Of a stretch of DNA of 46,262 nucleotides, positions 35,861 through 45,077 are shown in pieces (position 1 is the stretch's first letter; each line of letters starts with the position of its first letter). The translations under genes and the position numbers were made by a program. Below the pieces are notes generated by a model. The model was not told the DNA's origin. It was given only the letters and a program-made list of their open reading frames with translations, and did not search any database. The stretch is from the IMG/VR virus record IMGVR_UViG_3300043788_000121, positions 1-46,262 of that record; one strand, written 5' to 3'. This DNA comes from a virus.

Positions 35861-36997
35861 TCAGGCGCCTTCCCAGACGGCGATCATCCGGGTGGGGTTC
35901 TGTGCGGCGGATGAGTAGAGGACGCCGCCGGCGGATCCCTGGCAGCCCATGAGCTGGACGAAGTCGCCGGCGTTGAGGCGGAGGCGTTTGCAGACGGCTG
36001 CGCCGAGGGCGGGCGCGGAGCCGAGGAACGGCACCCAGACGGAGTCGCCCCACTGGGTGGTGCCGGAGTGGTTGACCTGCAGCCCGGCGCAGTAGCCGGT
36101 GGCGGACCCGGACTGGGCGGCGAGGCTGATCTGCCCGGCGATGGTGTACAGGCCGGCGACGGGGGCGGTGTAGCCGCCGGACGCGCCGGTGGTGTACCCG
36201 GAGTAGTTGTCGACGGTGACGGTGTTCAGGTCGATGACGGTCCCGGCGGGGAAGGTGGTCGACGGGAGGGTGACGGAGCTGCCCGAGTAGGTGGCTTTGC
36301 AGATCGGGGGGTAGAGGAGGAACTCGATGGCCTGGGAGATGCTGGTGTTCCCGAATGCCGACTGCACATAGGACGCCGGTGACGGCCACGCCGGGTTGGA
36401 TGGCACGGCGAGGCCGGTCGTGCCGGCGGTGGCGGCGACCCAGCGGACCGACACGTACGGGAGGGTGACGGCGGTCGCGGCCAGGGTGACGGCGGAGCCG
36501 GAGTTCTGCGAGCACCACGCCTGGAGGTAGTCGCCGGTGCCGAGGATGGCGCCGGTGGTGACCTGCTCGATCAGGTCCACGCATTCGGTGACGGGGTCGT
36601 GGCCGGACCCGCCGGCGTAGATCGGGCCGGAGGTGGCCGTGAACGTGGTGCCGCTGGTGGTGCCGCTGAACCCGCACTGGTACTCGGCTGCGGTGCTGCC
36701 GTTGGCCCAGGGGACGGCGAGACGGCACAGGTACCAGCCGGGGAGCTGGCAGTAGTAGGTTGCGGCGGCGGTCCCGGAGTTGGTGGAGTGCCCGTTCCAG
36801 GTGTCGGCGAGCTCGGCGTTCCAGCCGAGCGCGGTGTTTGCCCCGGAGGGGATCGACGGGGCGGAGGAGTCCTGGCCGCAGAACCAGGGGCGGCGGGTGA
36901 GCAGGGCGACGGCGTCGGCGACGGAGGCGCGGAGCAGCGGCGCGTACACGGGCGTGTTCGCCGTGAAGACGGGCGTCGACGGCAGTCCGGTGGTCAT
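35861..36997 (-). CDS. Minor tail protein with two beta-rich domains
   Basis: 378 residues with an ATG start at 36997. The N-terminus (VYAPLLRASVADAVALLTRR) resembles the attachment part of the next protein. Two beta-domains follow: one with GWYLCRLAVPWANGSTAAEY near 106-125, and a C-terminal C1q/TNF-like one (TAPVAGLYTIAGQISLAAQS, NHSGTTQWGDSVWVPFLGSA, RLRLNAGDFVQLMGCQGSAG). Such domains end many phage receptor-binding proteins. Placed between the large tail protein and lysis genes, the usual location of receptor-binding proteins. Confidence 0.68.
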   Translation of the reverse strand: MTTGLPSTPVFTANTPVYAPLLRASVADAVALLTRRPWFCGQDSSAPSIPSGANTALGWNAELADTWNGHSTNSGTAAATYYCQLPGWYLCRLAVPWANGSTAAEYQCGFSGTTSGTTFTATSGPIYAGGSGHDPVTECVDLIEQVTTGAILGTGDYLQAWCSQNSGSAVTLAATAVTLPYVSVRWVAATAGTTGLAVPSNPAWPSPASYVQSAFGNTSISQAIEFLLYPPICKATYSGSSVTLPSTTFPAGTVIDLNTVTVDNYSGYTTGASGGYTAPVAGLYTIAGQISLAAQSGSATGYCAGLQVNHSGTTQWGDSVWVPFLGSAPALGAAVCKRLRLNAGDFVQLMGCQGSAGGVLYSSAAQNPTRMIAVWEGA

Positions 36998-37000
36998 CGC

Positions 37001-40000
37001 TTACCAGGCCAGGACGTTCGAGCCGGTGAGCTGGCCGCGGACCGGGTCGTCCCAGGTGAGGGCGTTCTCCTCGGCGGAGAGGTCGACGAGGAGGTTGATG
37101 GTGGCCTTGGTGCCGTCCCGGGACCATTGCAGGGACCGGGTGGTCTGCGATACGCGGCCGGTCACGCTGATGATGGTGCCGGCGGGGGCGGTGACGGGGC
37201 GGATGTTGACGGTGACCATGTCGCCTTTGGCGGCGGTCATGAACAGCTGCCACGCGGCCGGGTTTGAGGCGGCGTCGATGGTGACGCCGGGGACCCGGTT
37301 GCCGGGGGCGGCGTTGACGGCGCCGATCCAGTTGGCGAGGTCGGTCAGGCCGGGCCCGGCGGTGAGCGCGGAGGTGAGGTCGTTCTCGAGGTAGCCGGTC
37401 ACCCAGTAGGACTGGTCGCCGTTCTGTTCCTGTGACTGGTAGTCGATGCCGCTGACCGGCGGTTGCGGGGTGACGACGTCGAGGTTGTCGAGCTGGGTGA
37501 GCTGGACGTCGTTGATGACGCGCTGCGGGTCCCAGGTGACGGTGAGGTCGCCGAGGTAGGGGATTTCGCCGGCGTAGCTGTTCTGGCCGATGACCCAGCG
37601 GATGGCCTGGTTCCAGACGTAGCCGCGGGCGAGGTAGAACAGTTCGCCGGGCGGGGACACGCCGAGCACGGCGGGGGCGTTGCTGGAGGCGATGTTCTGG
37701 ACGGACACGCCGGCGGCCTGGCCGCCGATGTCCTGGCAGGATGCGCACGGGGTGACCAGGGAGCCGGAGTCCTGGAGGATGACGCGGCGGCCGGGATAGT
37801 TGTTGCCGCCCTGCAGCAGCCGTTCGATGCGGGCGTCGGCGGAGTCGCCGGTCATGGCGGCGATGCCGGCCTGGTAGTGGGTCATGATCCGGGCCGGGGC
37901 GAGCAGCTGGCTGAACACGGCCAGGTGGCCCACGTAGCCGTTGAAGCATCCGGAGGCGGCGTCGCGGACGGACATCGGGGATCCGCAGTAGCCGTTGGCG
38001 GTGACGACCTGGAACCGGCCGGGCCGCTCGGCGGTGAACGTGCCGGCGGCGACCTGGATGCCGTTGACGTATGCCACGTAGGTGGTGCGGGTGATGGCGA
38101 GCGCGACGTGGGTGAGCGGGGAGGTGCCGGTCAGCCAGTTGATGCTGTTGTCCAGGACGTAGGAGTTGTTGTCCTCGTCGATGAGGTACAGGTACCCGGA
38201 TGTCGGCGCGAGGTAGAGGACAAGGAATTTGCTGCCGGTGGAGTGCTGGACGGACAGGATCCCGGAGTTGTAGTCGGTGGTGTTGTACGGGGAGATGACC
38301 TGGAAGAACACTTCCCACGTGATGCCGCTGGTGAGCTGCGGGAACGACCCGTCGATGCAGCACAGGGACCAGCCTTCGGGGTTGCCGGCGGCAAAGTTCA
38401 CCCCGGACAGGCCCCACATGCCGGCTTCGGTCTGCTCGCGGACGGAGGAGGTGAGGAGGTAGGTGCCCTGGGCGCCGAGGAGGGCGGTGGAGTTCGCGCC
38501 GAACGTTGCTGTCGAGCCGCCGGCGCCGTATTTGGATTCCTGGGAGAGCAGCGGGTTGCTGTTGCCTTTGGCGTAGTTGGATGCCTGCGCGCTGCCGGCG
38601 GCGTCGATGCACGGCCAGTAGGCGTAGGGGTTGTCGTTGAGGATTTCCTGGATGAGGATCGGCTGGAGGTTGCCCTGGCAGTAGGTCCAGGCGTCGGTGA
38701 GGGTGGCGGCGGTGGTGCCGCGGAGCAGGTCAGGGTCCCATGACTGGGGCCAGGACCGGATGTAGCCGGAGAACGGGACGCCGTAGGGGGTGACGGCCGG
38801 CGGTCCTTTCGGGTCCGGGGTCCAGGAGCCGAGGGTGGTGACGGTGGCGTTGTTCTCCCCGTTCCACGTCAGTCCCGGCGGGAATTGGAGGTAGCCGCCC
38901 GTGGTGCCGGGCTGGGTCGCCGACGCGTAGAACGTGGTCGCCGCGGGGGGTGTGCCGGCGGCGGCGATGATGAGGTCAGCCTGGGTTGCGGTGCCCGGCG
39001 CGGTGCCGGTCACGGTCACGGCCTGCGGGACGCCGGCCGCCGTGACCGATGTGACCGACGTGGAGATGACGGTGCCGCCGGAGGTTTTCCAGGCGATGGC
39101 CAGCGACATGCCGCCGGACCAGGGGACAGAGGAGCCGAGCCACGCGGATGCGGTGTAGGACTGGCCGGCGGTGACCGGCAGTGTGCTGCCGTAGCACTCG
39201 ATCTGCGGGGAGGCGGTGGTGCCGTTGCCGGTCCAGGAGACCTGCCAGGCGCCGCCCTGCCAGATCTGCCGGATCCGGAACGGCGTCCCTGACGCGATGC
39301 CGGCGAACGTGCCCGTCCCGGGGGCGATCAGCTCGGCGTCGGGGTTGTCGAATGTCATGACGCCCTGCCCGGCGGTGAGCTGGCCGAGGTTGTACTGGGC
39401 GCCCTGCACCAGGGAGTCGAGTTGCAGGGACCGGGCGGTGACGGGGGTCCAGGTGAGCTGGTCGGCGGGGGTGTGGGACTGGGCGCCGAGGGCGAGTTCG
39501 CAGACGGTGACCGGCCAGTCCGGCGACGCGTAGGCGGGAGGGGTGCCGGAGACCAGGACGCCGGCGATGACGCCGGACATGTCCTGGGTTGCTGTCGAGG
39601 ACCAGGTCGCTGAGGTGGATGCGGTGGTGACCTGGTAGGCGGCGTTGAGGACGATGTCGTCGGTGTGGTCGGTGCCGTTGGTCGCGGCGACCTGGCTCAG
39701 GGAGGTCCAGCCGGTGCCGGCGAGGGACACGGTGGCGGTCGACAGGTCCGACCCGCACGCGGTCAGGAGGATGGCCTGGGCGGAGGGTGCGGCCTGGGTG
39801 AGGGCTGACAGGGCCGTGGCCGAGTTCGCGAACGTCGCGGACACGCCGGTGAGGGTCTGCCACGGCAGCAGTCCTGCGACGTTCAGGACGATGCATGACA
39901 GGCCCAGGGATTCGGTGCCGGGGGTGAGTCCGGCGGGGGCGGCGAGAACATACCGGGCCGGGTAGGCGGCGGGGGCGGTCCAGATGGCGGTGCGGGTGAC

Positions 40001-40249
40001 CCCGCTGGCGGAGCTGGTGCCCGACGGTGCCCCGAGGGGGGTCCAGAAGTTGCGGAGGGTGTCGTCGCCGACGTGGACGGCGACGCCGGCGCTGGCGGTG
40101 TTCTGCCGCCAGGTGACGATCGCGATCATCCACTGCGCCGCGTTGTTCGAGACGGGAACCTGGAGGGACCGCCAGCCGGCGGGCGGCTGGGCGGACTGGT
40201 AGGGGACGGTCTGCGCGGCAGATCCGGCGATGGTGACGGTGACGGTCAT
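37001..40249 (-). CDS. Large tail-tip protein with LamG-like domain
   Basis: 1082 residues with an ATG start at 40249 overlapping the tape-measure stop. Residues 1-235 form a beta-sandwich (LQVPVSNNAAQWMIAIVTWR) like the start of the adhesin at 6120. Residues about 255-320 (VTARSLQLDSLVQGAQYNLG, QLTAGQGVMTFDNPDAELIA) look like a distal-tail or baseplate hub part. A carbohydrate-binding-like domain follows, then a LamG/ConA-like domain at about 640-810 (ITWEVFFQVISPYNTTDYNS; THVALAITRTTYVAYVNGIQ). The C-terminus (PVTAPAGTIISVTGRVSQTT) resembles Tal/hub ends. Likely combines Dit/Tal and adhesion tasks. Confidence 0.72.
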   Translation of the reverse strand: MTVTVTIAGSAAQTVPYQSAQPPAGWRSLQVPVSNNAAQWMIAIVTWRQNTASAGVAVHVGDDTLRNFWTPLGAPSGTSSASGVTRTAIWTAPAAYPARYVLAAPAGLTPGTESLGLSCIVLNVAGLLPWQTLTGVSATFANSATALSALTQAAPSAQAILLTACGSDLSTATVSLAGTGWTSLSQVAATNGTDHTDDIVLNAAYQVTTASTSATWSSTATQDMSGVIAGVLVSGTPPAYASPDWPVTVCELALGAQSHTPADQLTWTPVTARSLQLDSLVQGAQYNLGQLTAGQGVMTFDNPDAELIAPGTGTFAGIASGTPFRIRQIWQGGAWQVSWTGNGTTASPQIECYGSTLPVTAGQSYTASAWLGSSVPWSGGMSLAIAWKTSGGTVISTSVTSVTAAGVPQAVTVTGTAPGTATQADLIIAAAGTPPAATTFYASATQPGTTGGYLQFPPGLTWNGENNATVTTLGSWTPDPKGPPAVTPYGVPFSGYIRSWPQSWDPDLLRGTTAATLTDAWTYCQGNLQPILIQEILNDNPYAYWPCIDAAGSAQASNYAKGNSNPLLSQESKYGAGGSTATFGANSTALLGAQGTYLLTSSVREQTEAGMWGLSGVNFAAGNPEGWSLCCIDGSFPQLTSGITWEVFFQVISPYNTTDYNSGILSVQHSTGSKFLVLYLAPTSGYLYLIDEDNNSYVLDNSINWLTGTSPLTHVALAITRTTYVAYVNGIQVAAGTFTAERPGRFQVVTANGYCGSPMSVRDAASGCFNGYVGHLAVFSQLLAPARIMTHYQAGIAAMTGDSADARIERLLQGGNNYPGRRVILQDSGSLVTPCASCQDIGGQAAGVSVQNIASSNAPAVLGVSPPGELFYLARGYVWNQAIRWVIGQNSYAGEIPYLGDLTVTWDPQRVINDVQLTQLDNLDVVTPQPPVSGIDYQSQEQNGDQSYWVTGYLENDLTSALTAGPGLTDLANWIGAVNAAPGNRVPGVTIDAASNPAAWQLFMTAAKGDMVTVNIRPVTAPAGTIISVTGRVSQTTRSLQWSRDGTKATINLLVDLSAEENALTWDDPVRGQLTGSNVLAW

Positions 40250-42348
40250 CAGGACCGCCTGCCGGGGAGCACCAGCATGGACCCGGTGTTGCCGAGTGCG
40301 GCGGTGAGGACGGCGGCCTGGACGTGCCGCTGGAGGGCCTGCTCGTAGGCGGGGTGGGTCATGATGCCGGCGACGTCGACGGACACGTTGTGGTGGACGT
40401 TGACGGCGTTGACGGTACCGCCGCCTCCGCCGCCGGGGGCTGAGCTGGCGACGCCGAGCCAGTGCTCGACGTCGCCGCCGAGACCCGCGATTTTCCCGAC
40501 GATGCCCTCGACGGTGCCCACGATCGAGTTGAGGCCGGGGATCGAGTTCTCGATGCCGCCGATCAGCCCGCCGATCAGCTCGCGGCCGGCACTGACCAGC
40601 AGGTGACCCAGGTCTCCCAGTGCATGCAGGATGTCACCGGGGATGTCCCTGGTGAATGCGACAACTTTGGCCCAGCCGCCGTCCCAGTCCCCGATGACCC
40701 GCTCGAGCAGCCCGGACGTCCAGGCGATCAGCGACCGGCCCCCGGCCGCGGCGGTGCTGACGATGCCGCCCATGATCCGGCCCGCGGTCAGGAGCAGGTG
40801 TTCCCAGCCGTTGTCCCAGTCTTCCGCGATGTCATGGACCGCATCCTGGATTGAGCCGATAATGTCATGGTTTGCCTGGGTGACGGTGTGAACGATGTCG
40901 TCCCACCGCCGCCGGGCATCCCCGGCCATGATCGCGAGGGCGTTGTCGACGCCGTCCATCGCCCGGTTGAACGTCCCGAGGACATCCTCGGCGCCGTGGA
41001 TGATCCGGGTGATCCGGATCTGCCAGGCATCCCAGCCGTTCGCGTCGTCCCTGACCACGCGGGCGATGAAGTTGAACGTGCCGGAGATGAAGTCGAAGAA
41101 GATGTTGAGGGCGTGCGCGACGTCCTTCGATGACAGTGTCGTCATCAGCTTGCCGATGGAGATGAGGATCTTCCCGATGCCCTCGCCGATGGCTTCGGTG
41201 GCGGGGCCGATGTAGGTGTCGGCTTTCCGCAGCCAGTCCTGGAAGCCTTTCGACTGGACGAACCCGCCGAGTTTGCCCAGCAGGTCGTCCATGGCGCCGG
41301 CGAAGTCGCGGGCCTGCGGGAGCAGGGCGGGCATGAACTCGCCGAGATCCTTGAAGAACTGGGTGAACACGGCGATCGCGGACGGCGCGAACGCTTTCGC
41401 CAGGCCGTCCCATTCTTTCTTCAGCGGGCCGAGCTGGTCCTCGACTTTCCTGAATGACGGGATGGCGAGGAGCGCGAACGCGATCGCGCCGGCGCTGGCG
41501 GCGGCGAACCCGGAGATGACCGCGCCGATCTCGGTGATGATCGCGGTGACCGCGGGTGCGATCAGCCCGATCCCGGCGGCGAGCGCACCCCAGTACTGCG
41601 GGTTGACGGCCTGCGCGGCCAGGCCGGCGAGCCAGCCGGGCGGCGGGGCGTCGTTCCCGCCGAGGCCCGTCAGCTTCTCCAGGTCCTGGCCGATGTTCGC
41701 GCCCTTGATCAGGATGTCCAGGTCACGGAGCGAGTTGCGGTAGTCGTCGATGGCGCCGCGGCCGAGAACGAACGCCTCGTTGCCGTCGCGGGTCGCGTCT
41801 TCCAGGTCCCGTTCGGTGACCTCATAGGTTTTCGCGACGCCGTCGAGGTCGTCCATGGACAGGTGATAGGAGTCGATGCCGCGCTTGCCCAGCAGGAACT
41901 GGTCCCCGAGCTCGGCGTCCGAGAGCATGTCGCGGAGGTTTTTCAGCGTCCCGTACAGGTCGTCACCCGACCCGGACGTGCGGTCCAGTTCCTCCCGGAA
42001 CGCCTCCGCTTCCGCGGACGCGGCGGCTACCTCGCCGGCCCAGACGAAAAACGACTCCGTCTGGTCATGCAGCTCATGGTCGGTTTCGGCGAGCTCGTCA
42101 CGGACCGACTTCTCAGCCTCGGCGAATCCTTCGGCCGACCCGGACGCGTCATCCATTTCCCCGTCGAGAGCATCCAGGCTGTCGCCGGCGTCGCCGGCGG
42201 CGCCGGACAGTTCCCCGAGCTTGTCGACGGCATCTTTGACGGTGCCGGCGAACTCGGCGGTGTCGTCGCCGGCTTCCTGCATAGGGCGGACGTAGTCGGC
42301 GAAGTCGGCGATGAAACGCTGGGTTACCGGATCAAGTTCGTCGGACAC
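40249..42348 (-). CDS. Tape measure protein
   Basis: 699 residues with an ATG start at 42348. It sets tail length and is carried in the tail lumen. Long helical N-terminal region (DYVRPMQEAGDDTAEFAGTV, KDAVDKLGELSGAAGDAGDS), hydrophobic central segments at about 245-300 (GALAAGIGLIAPAVTAIITE, IGAVISGFAAASAGAIAFAL), further helices, and a Gly/Ile-rich end (LIGGLIGGIENSIPGLNSIV). By the usual rule of about 0.15 nm per residue the tail would be near 105 nm. It follows the frameshifted chaperones and a gp10-like gene. Confidence 0.88.
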   Translation of the reverse strand: MSDELDPVTQRFIADFADYVRPMQEAGDDTAEFAGTVKDAVDKLGELSGAAGDAGDSLDALDGEMDDASGSAEGFAEAEKSVRDELAETDHELHDQTESFFVWAGEVAAASAEAEAFREELDRTSGSGDDLYGTLKNLRDMLSDAELGDQFLLGKRGIDSYHLSMDDLDGVAKTYEVTERDLEDATRDGNEAFVLGRGAIDDYRNSLRDLDILIKGANIGQDLEKLTGLGGNDAPPPGWLAGLAAQAVNPQYWGALAAGIGLIAPAVTAIITEIGAVISGFAAASAGAIAFALLAIPSFRKVEDQLGPLKKEWDGLAKAFAPSAIAVFTQFFKDLGEFMPALLPQARDFAGAMDDLLGKLGGFVQSKGFQDWLRKADTYIGPATEAIGEGIGKILISIGKLMTTLSSKDVAHALNIFFDFISGTFNFIARVVRDDANGWDAWQIRITRIIHGAEDVLGTFNRAMDGVDNALAIMAGDARRRWDDIVHTVTQANHDIIGSIQDAVHDIAEDWDNGWEHLLLTAGRIMGGIVSTAAAGGRSLIAWTSGLLERVIGDWDGGWAKVVAFTRDIPGDILHALGDLGHLLVSAGRELIGGLIGGIENSIPGLNSIVGTVEGIVGKIAGLGGDVEHWLGVASSAPGGGGGGTVNAVNVHHNVSVDVAGIMTHPAYEQALQRHVQAAVLTAALGNTGSMLVLPGRRS

Positions 42349-42364
42349 GGTCAGTCACCCCCGT

Positions 42365-42940
42365 TCACGGCAGGAGCCTGTCAGCGGCCTGGACAGCGGC
42401 GTCATGGACGGCGTTGCGGGCTTCGGGTGACATCACCATGTACGGCCGCGGCGGCAGGACGACCTTGTGCTTGAAGTGGCGGACGCCGTCTTTTCCCGTC
42501 CAGGACAGGAACCCGAGACCCCCGGCCCGTTCCAGCGCCTCAGCCGCGCCCTCGTGGCCCATCTGGTCGGCGAACTTCAGCGCCGCGTAGGCCTTGGAGT
42601 GGGGGTCGAGGCGGCCTTCGCCGAGCATGTGCCGGGCCCAGATGACACCGCCCTGCTGCTGGATGCGGGCGTAGACGGTGTGCGGGGCGACGGATGATCC
42701 GGCGGCGTACTCGCGGATCTGGGTGCCGGGCTCGACGCGGACCGACCGGGCCAGTGTCCCCGTCACCCTGGCGGGCGGCGTGCCGGGCGGCGACGGGGAG
42801 TCGCCGCCCATCGACGCGACGACGATCCGCTGGAAGGCGTGACCCATCGCCGTGGCGGCGCGTTCCGGTGCCTGCTTCACCGCCACGTCACCGGCGAGGC
42901 GGTGCAGGTAGCCGGGCAGCTCCTCAACGGTGATGGCCAC
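42365..42940 (-). CDS. HK97 gp10-like / Mu gpG-like neck or tail protein
   Basis: 191 residues with an ATG start at 42940 that overlaps the chaperone fusion end. The pattern TGTLARSVRVEPGTQIREYA, VYARIQQQGGVIWA and VLPPRPYMVMSPEARNAVHD is that of tail-completion or head-tail joining proteins (HK97 gp10, Mu virion morphogenesis family). Such genes usually precede the tail tube; here it stands between the chaperones and the tape measure, so its role may be in tail assembly. Confidence 0.7.
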   Translation of the reverse strand: MAITVEELPGYLHRLAGDVAVKQAPERAATAMGHAFQRIVVASMGGDSPSPPGTPPARVTGTLARSVRVEPGTQIREYAAGSSVAPHTVYARIQQQGGVIWARHMLGEGRLDPHSKAYAALKFADQMGHEGAAEALERAGGLGFLSWTGKDGVRHFKHKVVLPPRPYMVMSPEARNAVHDAAVQAADRLLP

Positions 42941-43537
42941 GTTGCGCCTGCCTTGACCGGTCAGCGGCCGAGCGGTTCATCGCGGCATGGACCGGCCGCA
43001 GCCACGTGCCCACCTCCAGCGGCAGGTCCGAGCGTCCCATCCCTGCCTCCGGTGGCATCTGGTAGTCGATGATGTACAGGCACTGCTCCAGGCCGCGGAC
43101 GGTCAGGCCGGGCGGGAGCGGCCCTTTGCCGTCGTGGTCGAAGAACCATTTGAGGCGGTAGTAGTCGCCGACCGGCCGCCTTTTGGGTCTGGCTTGTGCT
43201 GGATCACGGCGAGGTAGGGGGCCAGGAGGGCGTCGAGTTCGTCGGCGTCGCCGATGGGAAGCTCGGAGAATGAGTCCTCGTTCTCGATGCCGCCGGCCCA
43301 GGACGGGACGGGGAGGTCGTAGGACCAGCCGGTGATGAGGCGGCACAGGAGTGCTTTGCGCTGGGCCCTGGGGACTTTCATGGAGAATTTGCGGTCGGTG
43401 AAGTCGGGCCGGCCGTCGGGTCCGAGGGTCACTTCGAAGTCGTAGAGGGGTGCTTCGTAGACTTCGCGGTCGCGGACTTTCAGGTCGGCGGCGGGGCGCA
43501 GGTCAACCCATGCGCCGCTGGATAGTTCGTGTCGCAT
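42924..43537 (-). CDS. Tail assembly chaperone fusion (gpGT-like, -1 frameshift product)
   Basis: Translation starts at the ATG at 43537, reads 119 codons to the slippery heptamer at 43181-43187, shifts by -1 and goes on for 85 codons to the stop at 42924, giving 204 residues. The shifted part (RRPVGDYYRLKWFFDHDGKG, LTVRGLEQCLYIIDYQMPPE, DLPLEVGTWLRPVHAAMNRS) is clearly coding and has no start codon of its own near its beginning. In lambda-like phages the fusion brings tape measure and tail tube protein together. Position between tail tube and tape measure is exact for this pair. Confidence 0.88.
43103..43537 (-). CDS. Tail assembly chaperone (gpG-like, unshifted product)
   Basis: 144 residues with an ATG start at 43537. 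The body (GAWVDLRPAADLKVRDREVY, FSMKVPRAQRKALLCRLITG, FSELPIGDADELDALLAPYL) matches small tail chaperones. Without frameshifting the ribosome continues for a Thr/Ser-rich stretch and stops at 43103. Lambda gpG is 140 residues, close to this size. It coats the tape measure during tail assembly and is not part of the virion. Confidence 0.85.
   Translation of the reverse strand: MRHELSSGAWVDLRPAADLKVRDREVYEAPLYDFEVTLGPDGRPDFTDRKFSMKVPRAQRKALLCRLITGWSYDLPVPSWAGGIENEDSFSELPIGDADELDALLAPYLAVIQHKPDPKGGRSATTTASNGSSTTTAKGRSRPA
43181..43187 (-). promoter_or_regulatory. Programmed -1 frameshift site (C CCA AAA)
   Basis: The minus strand reads CCCAAAA, an X-XXY-YYZ slippery heptamer, as GAC-CCA-AAA in the zero frame. 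Slipping back by one pairs both tRNAs with CCC-AAA and continues with AGG-CGG into the long -1 frame. The following sequence is very GC-rich and may form a stimulating structure; I could not define one with certainty. Confidence 0.9.
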
Positions 43538-43546
43538 TTTGCCCTC

Positions 43547-44842
43547 CTAGGCGGTGTAGGTGGGTACCGCGTTCTGGATTGTGATCTTGACGGCGCCTTT
43601 GCCTCCGGATGCGCCGGTGGTGGAGTTGCCCTGCGCGCCGGTGATGGCGGCGGCGGTGTGGATGGGCTTGATGGGGACGTCGTAGCCCCACAGGACGGAC
43701 CCGCCGTTGAGGTCGGCGGTGCGGTACTGGCCGAGGCCGATGTCGATCTGCAGCGACACGAGGGAGGCGCCGGTGAGGCCGTTGGCTGCGATCAGCTGGA
43801 TCTGCGGCTGGGTGTTGGCCAGCATCCCGGTGAGCGCCGATTCGTCGATCGCCGGCATGACGGAGAGCTTGCCGGTGTTCGGCTGCTTGCCGCGGGCGAT
43901 GATGTACGGCTGCTGGCTTCCCTGGAGGGTGTTGTAGGCCTTCAGCTCGCGGTCCATGGTGACGGACAACTCGCCGAAGTCCTTGAGGGGCGAACCGGAG
44001 ACGGTGCCGCCGACGCCGAGGTTCGCGTGCCAGCCCTGGTACGGGCTGACGCTGGACGCGCTGGTGATGCCGACGGCGGACGCGGCGGTGACACGGGCGG
44101 CGCAGACGCCCTTGCCGGTCCAGGTGATGAGTCCTTCGGCGTTGACGGTGAGGACGATCTCGGAGAAGCAGGCGTAGGCGTACTGGGCTGCGCTGTTGGC
44201 GGGCAGGCCGGTGCGGTGGGTGAATGTGCCGGTGGGGGGCTGCCCGGCGCCGTTGAGGGTGCCGGTTGAGCCGTTGAGGACGGAGAACACGTGCGTGTAC
44301 GGGGCGGTGGTGTTGGTGAACGGGGTGGCGGTGGCGTGGGCGAACCGGGTGCCGGGCGATGCCAGGACCACTGACGTGCTGGTGGATCCGGTTCCGACGG
44401 CGCACACTTCGCTGGCCGGGGGTGAGCCGGCGTCCTCGATCCACACGTACATCCCGGAGGTGAACGACGCGCCGCCGGACGCGACCGGCAGCGCGAGCGC
44501 CCCCGCGGCCACGCCGGCGTTGGTGGTGGACGCCGGCGACGCGGCGGTACCGGACGCGGTGTAGTCGCCGAGGAGGTTCCAGATGAAGTTCGGGATGGTG
44601 TCGCCGAAGAAGTTGCCGCCGCAGGTGAACCCGGCGATCAGCGGTCCCTGGTAGGAGCCGTACACGTCGCCCATGGCACCCTGGACCGATTCGTCGTCGA
44701 GCCACATCGGGGTGTCGGACGGCTGGAACTGCAGGTACGGGATCACCGATCCCACGGACGACGGGATGGTGCCCGGTGTCGCCTCGGGGACGTAGTAAAG
44801 CTCGGCTTCCTCTACGGGCTGGATGGTGGTCGGGGGTGCCAT
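43547..44842 (-). CDS. Major tail (tube) protein
   Basis: 431 residues with an ATG start at 44842. N-terminus AELYYVPEATPGTIPSSVGS and the strands GPLIAGFTCGGNFFGDTIPN, LKDFGELSVTMDRELKAYNT, QPYIIARGKQPNTGKLSVMP and LVSLQIDIGLGQYRTADLNG follow the tail tube fold of siphoviruses. The middle (about residues 95-225) looks like an inserted Ala/Ser/Thr-rich beta-domain, as common decoration of tube proteins. It is directly before the chaperones, the usual order. Confidence 0.85.
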   Translation of the reverse strand: MAPPTTIQPVEEAELYYVPEATPGTIPSSVGSVIPYLQFQPSDTPMWLDDESVQGAMGDVYGSYQGPLIAGFTCGGNFFGDTIPNFIWNLLGDYTASGTAASPASTTNAGVAAGALALPVASGGASFTSGMYVWIEDAGSPPASEVCAVGTGSTSTSVVLASPGTRFAHATATPFTNTTAPYTHVFSVLNGSTGTLNGAGQPPTGTFTHRTGLPANSAAQYAYACFSEIVLTVNAEGLITWTGKGVCAARVTAASAVGITSASSVSPYQGWHANLGVGGTVSGSPLKDFGELSVTMDRELKAYNTLQGSQQPYIIARGKQPNTGKLSVMPAIDESALTGMLANTQPQIQLIAANGLTGASLVSLQIDIGLGQYRTADLNGGSVLWGYDVPIKPIHTAAAITGAQGNSTTGASGGKGAVKITIQNAVPTYTA

Positions 44843-44845
44843 GGG

Positions 44846-45067
44846 TCAGCTCTCCGGGCTCGGGACGGTCGCGGCAGGGACGGTGGCGGCCGCAGGCGGC
44901 GGGGGCGGCGGCGCGGGCGGAGCTGCTTCCGGCTCATCGAGGGGCCGCCAGGCACCCCACGCCGGCGGGTCACCGAACTCGAGCTCGTCGCCGGGCCGCA
45001 CCAGGCGCAGCAGGCCGTTTTCCTGTACCTGCTCGGGGGCCTGGCCCTCGTACACGTATCTCGCCAT
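44846..45067 (-). CDS. Small neck/tail-cluster protein, Pro/Ala-rich end
   Basis: 73 residues from the ATG at 45067 behind GAGGAGG. N-terminal ARYVYEGQAPEQVQENGLLR and LVRPGDELEFGDPPAWGAWR make a small beta-fold seen in many actinophage neck genes. The C-terminus is a Pro/Ala-rich tail. It lies 3 bases before the tube gene. Function unknown. Confidence 0.68.
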   Translation of the reverse strand: MARYVYEGQAPEQVQENGLLRLVRPGDELEFGDPPAWGAWRPLDEPEAAPPAPPPPPPAAATVPAATVPSPES

Positions 45068-45077
45068 GCGTGCCTCC

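Noticed and set aside
35682-38612. 976-residue leftward open frame rich in Arg, Pro and His
   Set aside because: It runs through three convincing tail genes in another frame, has shadow-like composition and wrong codon bias. The same holds for the 512-residue leftward frame at 1607-3145, of which only the last 44 codons are kept.
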